DNA of 64,000 bases, taken from Liolophura sinensis. Its lineage: Eukaryota > Mollusca > Polyplacophora > Chitonida > Chitonidae. Every line of letters starts with the position of its first letter. The stretch's first letter is position 1. The position numbers and the translations under genes were made by a program. The notes beneath the pieces are model-generated. The model searched no databases, was not told the origin of the DNA, and saw only the letters and a program-made list of their open reading frames with translations. The stretch spans positions 55,163,249-55,227,248 of the forward strand of contig NC_088295.1 of NCBI RefSeq assembly GCF_032854445.1, written 5' to 3'. Shown here in pieces: positions 43,101 through 55,100 of this stretch.

Positions 43101-46100
43101 TTATAGCGACAGTATAAAGGGCAGTGTGGAAATATGTGAGCCAGGGTGAGGGTCTGTGATTATAACGACAGTATGAAGGGCAGTGTGGAAACGTGTGAGC
43201 CAAGGCGACGGTCTGTGATTATAGCGACAGTATAAAGGGCAGTGTGGAAACATGTGAGCCAAGGCGACGGTCTGTGATTATAGCGACAGCTTAAAGGGCA
43301 GTGTGGAAACATGTGAGCCAGGGCGACGGTCTGTGATTATAGCGACAATTAAGGGTAGTCTGGAACCAGGTGAGCCAAGGTGACGGTTTGTGATTAGAGC
43401 AACAGTAAAAGTGCAGTCTGAAAACATGTGAGCCAGGGCGACGGTCTGTGATTATAGCGACAGTGTAAAGGGTAGTGTGGAAATATGTGAGCCAGGGTGA
43501 GGTCTGTGATTATAGCGACAGTATGAAGGGCAGTGTGGAAACGTGTGAACCAGGGTGAGGGTCTGTGATTATACCGACAGTATAAAGGGCAGTGTGGAAA
43601 CATGTGAGCCAGGGTGACGGTCTGTGATTATATCGACAGTATAAAGGGCAGTGTGGAAATATGTGAGCCAGGGTGAGGGTTCTGTGATTATAGCGACAGT
43701 ATGAAGAGCAGTGTGGAAACATGTGAGCCAGGGTGAGGGTCTGTGATTATAGCGACAGTATAAAGAACAGTGTGGAACCAAGTAAGTGAGGATGATGATA
43801 AAGGTCAGCCTGGAACTAGGTGAGTCAGGATAATTTCATGTAGATAGATGTCGGACATGCGTAAACGAAGAACTCTTTGATTATACCGTTAGAAGTAGAA
43901 CAACAAAATGGGATGTTGTGCGATCGCTGAGGATGGTTTGATATACTGGTGGAGTAAATAACATTCAAATTTCGATTTGGTGCCTGACTCTGAGGCCTCT
44001 GGTTCGAAACCCGCAGTGGTCTCAGCCAAATTTCAGCACTAGAATCTGTGCTGTATTCAGAAAGTGTAATCTCTATTAACGATAATACTGTTACTTAATT
44101 CACTTTCCAAATGACATAGGGGCCTCCGTGGCTCAGTCGGTTAGCGCGCTAGCGCAGCGTAATGACCCAGGAGCCTCTCACCAATGCGGTCGCTGTGAGT
44201 TCAAGTCCAGCTCATGCTGGCTTCCTCTCCGGCCGTAAGTGGGAAGGTCTGTCAGCAACCTGCGGATGGTCGTGGGTTTCCCCCGGGCTGTGCCCGGTTT
44301 CCACCCACCATAATGCTGGTCGCCGTCGTATAAGTGAAATATTCTTGAGTACGGCGTAAAACACCAATCAAATAAATAAATAAATAAATCCAAATGGCAT
44401 CTATGCCTATCTGTAAACACCAATAAATAAAGTAATTTATGACACATGCAAGATAAATTGTAAATTCCAAACATGGTGCCTCTTTTTCGCTGACTAGATC
44501 TCCGGTCGTACGATGGTCCTGTGTTTCCTCGGCCCGATTTCCTCTGACCATAATACTGGCCACCGGAATAAAACAACAATTAAATAGATAAATAAATCGA
44601 TGTGTTTTCCCCACGGCTGTGAACTGTGATCTTTCCTTGTTGTATCGTAGGATTTAAAGCTACTTGCTATGACGGGTTAATAATTGCGTGAAAAATTCTT
44701 GAGTACGGCGTTAAACACTAATTAAATAAATAAATAAATTCTGTAAATCTTGGGAAAATGATATTTTGTGGTAACTACCTACTGGAAGACATTTACGGTT
44801 TGTGTAATTTGTTTATAAATGACGATGCACGGTATTCGGTTATCAGTTAAGCAACTCGCCATGGTAATCATGACTGCTTTGCCTGTTGATTTCAGACAGG
44901 TATGTTATACTGGGTAATCATCACGACACCTGGGTCTACGGTGCCATAGATCCTCTCTCTGGCTCGGCGGCGGCGCTGGAAATCAGCCGAGTCTTTGGCA
45001 ACATGCTGAAAACCGGTAAGACCGTATGCAATGAAGCCACATTTGCCCATGTATACTCGGTGTTTTACCTTTCCTTCCCCATGCATGTATAACCCCAGTG
45101 CCTATTCAGCTTCGTGCCAGACCAAGATATCAACTTGTGCTGGTTTGGTGGCCATGTTGGCGATATTTTCCACAAATGGATATTTTCGATAAATTTGGCC
45201 TGTAGAGGTATTGCCATATCGCTTGATATTTGTCCATTTCTTTGCAAACGCTCTATCTTTTGAATGCTTCTAGTCATTTTTAACAGACGTTTATGCCTGA
45301 GCATTGGGAAGAACACTGTTCCTTTTCTGTGACCTTAGTCACTTTTTTCAAGGTCAATAGCTTTATTTAAATGAAGTATATCTGTGAAGCACATAGATAT
45401 TTTCCATATTTGGGGGATAAGGGTATCATACCGGTTGGAATCAATTCGTCCGTCTGTCCATTTTCTTTTGATCTTTTGAACGCTTGTAGCCAAACATTTC
45501 AATTAAGGACTGGGAAGAACACTGATCATTTTCGTTGACTTTGGTTAGATTTTTCAAGGTCATTAGGGTCATTTAAATTATAGATCTTGAGAGTTTTATT
45601 AACACCTTATCTCTTGAACTCTTTCAGCAATTCTCATCAATCTGGTACCACACGTGCACTGTCATGTAGAAGAACCGTGTTGTTTATTATTAACCTTCGC
45701 CTATTTTCAGGGTCATTGATCCTGTATCTCCATTACCTAGTTAGTAAGCACTTTATCTCCATTGCAACTGTTGAAGAGTATTTAGTGCATGCTTGGTATA
45801 TTTTGATTTTGTGAGAAACCCAGATTATCTGACAAGCATTTATAGTCGTGAGATGTCGGAAATAATTTGATCGAAGCGTTGAAACCCTAAGTAAACAAAC
45901 ACTGGCGTGAGACATACTCTGTAATTATTCTAGTGGTTGCCATGTATTTCAGGATGGAGACCGCGTCGCACTATCGTCATTTGCTCATGGAGTGGGGAGG
46001 AAGAAGGTCTTCTGGGCTCCACGGAATGGGTGGAGGTGGGTTTCCATAAGACAATTGGCATAATTCCGATTAAATGTTTCAGTTGTTAGATATTCAGTGA

Positions 46101-49100
46101 AAGGTTCTCGCCATATGAATATTTCGAAAGAATTCGTCTTACATTGTTACTTAACAATCCTAAAAGTACAAAATGTACGTCTGAATATGAAAAGAAAAGC
46201 CATATGTATTTTTAAATATGCATGTACTCAGTGAATACAAATTTCTTTTACACTCAAAAAATAATGTGCTAAGTTTAGCAGAAAGTCTGTTGTCTGAGTG
46301 GTGGTAGAATGTATTCCGTTATTGCAGCAAATCGTTCTGTTAAATATAACACACATATTCTATTAATTCAACTTAAAGATTCTATTAGACTAACAAGATA
46401 TTGTGTTGAATATAACAGAACATTGTGTCATGATAACAGAATACATTCTAGCATCGCTCAGATGACATACTTTCTGTTAAAATCAGCAGATTCATTTTGT
46501 AGAGTATACTCCATCAAACAGAACAGCTAACGTATGGAGAAGTTTCCCACAAGCAAATGTCAAAAGATTTTCCCAAATTTCTTCTGGAAGAGTGTATAAT
46601 TTCATGAGTGTTAAAAATGGTTTTGCTAAATGTGATTTGTATATCTGTGTGACTTATAGGATCATATGAAGGTACTGTATGAACGAGCCGTGGCTTACCT
46701 GAACGTCGACTACACAGTAGACTTCACCTACGCTCTCGCCATCGGTACAAGCCCTCTCTTACAAGACTCAATTTTTGAGGCCACAAAAAAGGTACCCATA
46801 AGCTATTTATTGGCAAGTACAAAATGCATAATCATTCACTTTATGTAGTTCTGTACAAAGCGTTTTCTCCGCCAGTGAAGGGTATACATAACTGTGTTTT
46901 AACAGTGTGTAATGTACTTTTTTTAGGAGTCCATGTTATAGATTGTAAAACAATTCGTTGTCTTGTTGAAGGGACAGAACAGGGTAGTCAAGTATCATAC
47001 TTTATTGTTTTAATCAGATTTCACCGAATAACACGTGGAAAAAAATGACAATACTGCTCAAATGGCTGGTGCGAATCGAGGCAGCCATCTTTATTTTATC
47101 CAATCAAACACATGGCTATCAGGCTGCACGGCCTAAGCTGTGTCGTAGCCTTTACCCATTCACTCCATGAAGTGACACATGATAGCCCAGAACTACTGCC
47201 TAAAACATCATTTTGAGATCATTTACAACGATTCATTTACGTGTAGCCGAATGGTCATTTCACGCGGTGTTGTGAGACAGGTGTGTATAATTTACGAACC
47301 ACCACTGACGTAAAATCAGTTGATTTACAGGCCTTGCAATATTAAACGACGGTATCACAAATTATGTCAGACAGCAGCATACCGTCTCGGCCCAAACCGC
47401 ATACCTTCGACGTATGATCTGTAGAGAGCTGTCGACAATCGAGACGCGCTGAAGCTATGACAAGACGAAGTATCACTAAACTTTTATTGGGTTGAAAAAT
47501 TTTTTTAAAAATATTTAATGCCGGTTTAAGATACCTTGTATGCTAGTCTTTCAGTGGACATAAAAATTAGTCAAGTGCTGTCTTTCACTTTAATGGAGAA
47601 GAAAATTTACAAAAGGCACTATGGGCTGAAAAGAGCAAAATTTTTTCTAACTGATGGTGCCTGCTGCATAATTTTGCGATTTTTCCTCGCCACACACCTA
47701 AAGCCTGCAAACGGCAAGTTGGCATAAATCGCAGAATCCATGGCATCATCCATCTTTCAACACCCTGTAATTTATGCAGGGGGTGTGTTGCCTATCAGCC
47801 AATGAAAGTCGTTAAAACTGCCGGCTTGTTCGTGTAAACTCGGAACCTATGTCCAAGATTCCGGTTTCCCGATCGTCAAGCGGCAAGAAGAGTTCTACCG
47901 GAAATGTATGAACTACACTTCGTCGTTTTCCGACGGAAAATCTCCCCCTAATACAATCAGCCCACAGCGGATTTTGGCGCTCAATTTATTTATAATTTAT
48001 CAACTTGAGGTACATGGCATGAGGTTTTATGACATGCACATGCGAGGAAATGCATACTCTTTTCAATGGTATTTTTTATATGTAAGTTTTCTTCTCCTTT
48101 AAAGAAAATAAGGAAAAGTTCATAATCTTGTATTTGTATATATGTTTTGGTATGTTTATTTTTGTATCAGGTTTTTTAAAAGAAGATTTCACTAATTCGT
48201 TGTTTTGTTAAAGAAACTAATTAAAAGTTTGTAAATGTTGTGTCTGTATGTATGTTTTGGTATGTTTATTTCATCGGGGTTTTTAAAAGAAGACTTCACT
48301 AATACATTCCTGAAGTGCCTGAGAGATCTCCTGTGTGGGAGGTGGCAGAAGTCGAACGCACGACCTCACTGGTTAACAGCAAGAGCGGCGCAATAACATC
48401 GGCAATGATCTGGGGCCAACATAATGCCTGTATCAAGACACTTAACTTTATTTCTCCAGATACCTAACCCAACACCATCGAACAGCGAAAAGACTTTATA
48501 TGACATCTGGAAAAAACATTTACCGGCTGATAAATCCAACCCTGACACAGAGCCAGAGTAAGTGATTGAGTATTTAATAATCAATTGTGATTTTTTGGGT
48601 CTGTATGTCTGTTATTTCGCCCGTCAGTCGGTATCAAAGTGTGGGCTACAACAGTTATGCTTTGTATTTGCAGTTTTGAATTAGACAGAAGAATAGATGC
48701 ACAGGTGACAATGTACCGCACTTTACATTTGTCCATTTCAACAGTTGCTATGACAACCCAGATTGCCTATTTCCCTATATGTCTACGATGTAGATAGATA
48801 TGATTTCGTGAGTAAATAGATACAGAGATTGCAAATATTTACCGTATATAATATACGAGTAGGAATGTATTTGTTTGGTGTATTGGGTTCAAATGAATTC
48901 TTGTTGACCAAGCATGTGTACCAGTATGGGTCTTAAATCAGTCGCACTCCGAGTAGGGATCGAGCTGTTATAAGACTCCTGTCTCGTAATCTGAATATGG
49001 TCGTACATAAGTGGCACTCTTTGTACTTACATGCATCGGCGCTGGTCATTTAAAGGAGTACTGACTGTGGTTTGAATGAATTATCGGCAAAATATGGATG

Positions 49101-52100
49101 ATCTTTGGATTTTGACAGTAATCCTTTATTAGGGGATAACCCAAGTACTGCATACATGATGACCCGGTGCTTGGTACCATCTATTTCTGGCATCCCGGTG
49201 TCTTCGGCACAGTATAAGGCAGAACTATAAGTGTGTGGTACTAGATACCGGTTGTATGACAGTATGGACAAAACACATTTATCTTTAGTTTCCTTATTAT
49301 GAAGGCCAGTGTGAACCACCGTATATTCTATTGGATGGGGCGGCACACCGGAGTACTTATATACATAACCATGAGCATTTTGTTGTATGCTCATTGACTT
49401 GGAACGCCCCTTTATGGTTTACGAAGGCTATGCTAATGTAGGACTTGACGCTTAGACTATTTTAATTTCATTGATGTTTGGAGTAATTCTGGACTAACTA
49501 ACATCAGGGCATTTTTTTATACCTAATGTCGTTTAAGCCATGGTGCTTTGGGGCGGGCGTGCATATGTTAATACTTTTTAAGTATATACATGAAAAAGAT
49601 GTAATAAAACCTTAGCTTAGGCATGAAGGTAAACTGACAAGAGATCGGAGTTATACATGTAACCATATATGCCAATTATCACACTGTCATCACAGCTCTG
49701 TTTTTTTTCTGGAAAGTAGGTGTAACATCTTTTCATTTGTACCTATTTCTGCTTAAGCCATGCCGCTATGGGTCGTGTATGTTCCCACATTTTAATCATG
49801 TACAGGAGCAGTTGTAATGCGCGCGTGCATGAATGATGCCACTTTTTATGCATATACATGAACAGTTGTAATGCGTGCGTGTATGAATGATGCCACTTTT
49901 ATGCATATACATGAACAGTTGTAATGCGTGCGTGTATGAATGATGCCACTTTTATGCATATACATGAACAGTTGTAATAAAACCCTAACAGGTAGATTGA
50001 CAAGAGGCCGGATTTCAACTGTATTACGGTTGACCATATTTACCAACCATCAGTGTTATTACTGCTCTGATTTTATACGCTCTAAAATAGTTCTATTCGA
50101 CGATGGTCAGGTTTATGAATAAAGAACACTGCCCTTAGTGGCGAAAAGTTTTAAGCACGAAAAGACATTCTTCAAAATCTACACTTAAAAATTTACTGAT
50201 GGTTCTGAGCAGAAGAGGGCAGCCTGATTAAATAAACAAGAGACGATAGGACTAAGTAAGGTCATTTATTTAAAATCTTTTTAATAGATGCTGTCATGCA
50301 CGCGAGCAAAGTGCTCTTAAAGAATAAATAAAACTAAGTAAATATAAGCTGGTGCCTTGGTGATGAAGTGTTTGTTTGTTTCAGAGTCTACTATTCACTA
50401 GGGTCAGGCAGTGACATGGCCACCTTTTATCAAAGAGCAGGTGTTCCATCCACGGATATGTATTACACTTACGATCAGGTATGCACTATTTGAACGTGAT
50501 GTCACGAAGCAGCTGTAACGGTACAGGTCATATTCTACTGAGCGACGGTCGGCCTGAATTGAAATTTTAACACATGGCACAATTTTCGTACTGAATTCAT
50601 GCTGTTAGCCACGGTAACGCCGTTATAGATGGTTGCTCTGTAGATGTGCAAGGGCTCTGATGAATAATAGTTGCTGCTGAAAGTCTACTAGCCCTTGAGT
50701 GTGCAGCCACAGGTTCGAATCCAACACTCGCCGTTTTGGTTATGATTTTTTCAGGAGATGTTGCAAGATGTTTGAAGCGGTACAGTATTTACGCGAGCTA
50801 CACAAACATATGTGAACTAACTTGTACAACTGCCATTTTTCGAAGACCGTCTGATTAGTGGATTTGTGTTTCAGAACAGATGGCCAATCCTGTCCTACCC
50901 ACTATACCACTCAGCCTACGAGACGTACCACATGTACTCGGCCTATATTGACCCATCCTACAACTACACATTAGCTATGGCCCAGCTATGGGCAATACTA
51001 GCCTGGTAAGTTATCCACCTGGTATACCACTCAGCTTCCGAGACATACTACATGTACTCGGCCTATATGGACCCATCCTACAACTATACACGTTAGCTAT
51101 GGCCCAGTTATGGGGCGATATTCGCCTGGTAAGTTATCCACCTACTATACCACTCAGCCTACGAGATATACCACATGTACTCGGCCTATATGGACCCATC
51201 CTACAACTATACACTTTAGCTATGGCCCAGTTATGGGGCGATATTCGCCTTGTAAGTTATCCACCTACTATACCACTTAGCCTACGAGATGTACCACATG
51301 TACTCGACCTATATTGACCCATCCTACATCTATACACTTTAGCTATGGCCCAGTTATGGGACGATATTCACCTTGTAAGTTATCCACCTGCTATACCACT
51401 CAGCCTACGAGATGTACCACATGTACTCGGCCTATATTGACCCATCCTACATCTATACACGTCAGCTATGGCCCAGTTATGGGGCGATATTCGCCTTGTA
51501 AGTTATCCACCTACTATACCACTCAGCTTCCAAGACATACTACATGTACTCGTCCTATATTGACCCATCCTATAACTACACCCGTTAGCTATGGCTCAGA
51601 TATAGACAATATTAGCCTGGTAAGTTGTCCACCTGCTATACCACTCAGCCTTCGAGACATACCACGTGTACTAGGCCTATATGGACAAATCCTGCAAGTA
51701 TACACGTTAGCTGTGGCCCAGCTATGGGCAATATTAGCCTGGTAAGTTATCCACGTGCTGTGCCTCCCAGCCTACGAAGCTTACCACATGTACTCGGCCT
51801 GTATTGATCCATCTAATAACTACACGTTGGCTATGTTCCCACGATATGGCTGCAGCATTGAAAGTGGCAAAACCACCCAGATTTGCCATATGAACCCGGT
51901 CTACATTAACCCATTTTACAACTACACGTTATGTGTAGCTTAATACTTCGTGGAAGCGAATCTTTCTCCCACTTAAACGGTTGCATTAATGTTACATTAT
52001 AAATGATTTCTGTGTTCAGCGCTGGGAGGAAGTGATGATACAAAGTGTGCATATAGCACAAGGGTGGGGGGGGGGGCTGTGTTTTGTTCTGATTCTTTAT

Positions 52101-55100
52101 GTACGGCGACATGACCAAGATATACTTGGCTGGACATGATGCAGAAGCTTAAAAATATTCCAGGACCGCTAGGCGTGTGGCTCTTGTATCTGTCGCTGAG
52201 TGAGAAATTACGGTCTCTGAATTGAGTGACGTCACTCTAGCGTTCAACATGTGTGACGTGCGGAACATGCATACAATATTCGTGGAATTTAACGAGCGGT
52301 CTCCAATAAACATTACACTGCGCAAACGACCACTTATTGTTACTAAGGTCCCACGAGTAGTAAGACCGGTTTGTAGGCCTATATGATTTGCATTTATGTA
52401 GAAATATACACAACTATTGATGCTCATATGTTTTATTTTCCTTTCAGTGATATCGCAGAAGCAAATATTTTGCCGTTCAACGCAAAACGCTATTCTACAG
52501 CCATTGAAAAATTTGTCACCGAGAAAGAAGAGTTATTTGGACAAAGCTGGAAGTTAAATAACGTTAACTTGAGTAAGTGCTTGTCTTCATTCTTCGGTCA
52601 GGATAGGCATGACTATATTGATTTTTAATTACGCTCTGCTCCCCACCGACGTGGTTATTCCTTTTACACATGTCATATATACAATACGATGTGGGAAGGT
52701 CTTCCAGCAACCTGCGGATGGTCGTGGGTTTCTCCCGGGCTCTGCCCGGTTTCCTCCCACCATAATGTTGGCCGCCATCGTATAAGTGAAATATTCTTGA
52801 GTACGGCGTAAAACACCAATCAAATAAATAAATAAATATATACAATACGAAACCAAAAACGGAATATTATCCCCATGCATATAACATATTATGTTTTACA
52901 GAGTAAGGAAAGGTTTAGTGACACCTTTATTGACACAGCTATTACGCTTTGTACAAGTGTTGCTTGGGAACGAATGATAATCCGGGTTAATGCATTGCTA
53001 AATAAACCCTTACGAGATGTACACATAGAATGGATGGCTATTTTGATGAGAAGGGCAGTTTTTCGTGATTTCAGAGGGAATGCGTTTCTCTCTTTGTAAA
53101 CCCACTGATTCTGTGCCAAGTTATATCAGTCTTTTACTTATTTCTTTCCAGAGTCATTAAAATCAGCGGCGAAAAACTTCTCCCAAGCTACAGCAAAGTT
53201 TCACGAAATGATCAAAGATCTTGATTCACCAAGGTATTATTGTGATTTGAGATGCAGAAGGAGCGTTTGTCAAATGTAGTAGGGTATAGTCATGTTGTTG
53301 TTAGAAACATTTATGTGACTATACATGGAGTTCGAGTGTTACTGTCAGCCATTACGTGGACAAGCGAGACGATTTACCTATGTATGCTGTTTAACATGTT
53401 TTTTGCTCTTTGGGCTGTTTTAGGCGTTTCGTGTATTTATGCTGTTTACCTTATTTATGGCTTTCACACTATTTATGCCGTTTGAGCTGTTTTTGGCGCT
53501 TCGCCTGTTTATGCCGTTTGGGCTGTTTTTGGCGTTTCACCTGTTTATGCCGTTTACACTATTTATGCCGTTTGGGCTGTTTTGGGCGCTTCACCTGTTT
53601 ATGCTATTTACAATATTTATACCGTTTACACTCTTTATGCCGTTTGGGCTGTTTTTAGCGTTTCACCTATTTAGGCTGTTTACACTATTTATGCCGTTTG
53701 GGCTGTTTTTGGCCTTGCACCTTTTTATGCCCTTTACACTACATATACCGTCTACACTGTATATGCCGTTTGGGCTGTTTTTTGCGTCTCACCTATTTAT
53801 GCCGTTTACACTATTTATGCCGTTTACACTGTTTATGCCGTTGGGGCTGTTTTGGCGTTTCGCCTGTTTATTCTGTTTGGGGTGTTTGTTGGCCTTTCGC
53901 CTATTTATGCCGTTTACACTGTTTATGCCGTTTGGGCTGTTTTGGCGTTTCGCCTGTTTATTCCGTTTGGGCTGTTTTTTGGTCTTTCGCCTATTTATGC
54001 CGTTTACACTATTTATGCCATTTGGGCTGTTTTTGCATTTCGCCTGTTTATAACGTTTGGTCTGTTTTTGGCGTTGCACCTATTTATGCCGTTGCAGCTA
54101 TTTATCTCGTTTCAACTATGTATACCGTTGTAACCATTTCTGTCTACAAACAATGCTTTAATGACCCTACCTTACATTTCCTCGCCTTATATGACACTAG
54201 TTAATGTGTTGAAAGCATTGAAATACGGGTATTGTACAAAAATTAGTAAACTCACAATTTTTACAGTTGTCAGATGTAAACGTTTGGTTTCAACTCTACG
54301 AACAGCTGAATCGAACAGCTGAAGCTTTTAATGCAAAATGTCAAATTACAGTTATTGATAAGTTATTTATTTATTTATTTATTTGATTGGTTTTTTACGC
54401 CGTACTCAAGAATATTTCACTTATACGACGGCGGCCAGCATTATGGTGGGTGGAAACCGGCAGAGCCCGGGGGAAACGCACGACCATCTGCAGGTAGCTG
54501 CAAGACCTTCCCACGTACGGCCGGAGAGGAAGCCAGCATGAGCTTGACTTGAACTCACAGCGACCGCATTGGTGAGAGACTTCTGGGTCATTACGCTGCG
54601 CTAGCGCCCTAACCAACTGAGCCACGGAGGCCCCTAAGTATTAATAAGTAGATCATGACATTTTGATGTATACACAAATATTGATCACAATAGCAAATGG
54701 CATGATTGTTGTTACGAAACTACTGATAAGCTGATCTCGTAGATACAAATGTGCTCAGTAAGCGTAACAGTCTAGGAGTTAGAAAGCACCGCAAATGCCA
54801 TTGAAGTTTATAAGAAGCCTAAAGTTATTTACGCCCACAAAAATCTTGTCTGGGAAGTATGGAACGGATAAGACTATATCAGGTTTCTGTTTCGGGATAT
54901 AAATAATATCGCTGTGAGTCTGTAGAACACACTTGAAAGGTTAATGTTTAGGACTCAGCGTGTAATGCAGTGACTGAGTGAAGGAACCTTTGCAAGATTA
55001 GTTAGCTGCATTTACTCATTTCGTGACTTGTCAAGCGATGTTGTCGGAAATGTGTGCTGCGAACATTTTTCGCAAAACACTATTGAGGTTTTGACAATAT

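Noticed and set aside
42720-43781. Minus-strand frames reading [17 protein letters not shown]-type repeats
   Set aside because: Reverse reading of the 59-bp array that begins in peptidase exon 10; the plus strand holds the real exon.
44118-44200. tRNA-like sequence considered as a tRNA gene
   Set aside because: A- and B-box-like motifs are the head of SINE family A; no complete cloverleaf, and the same head recurs across copies.
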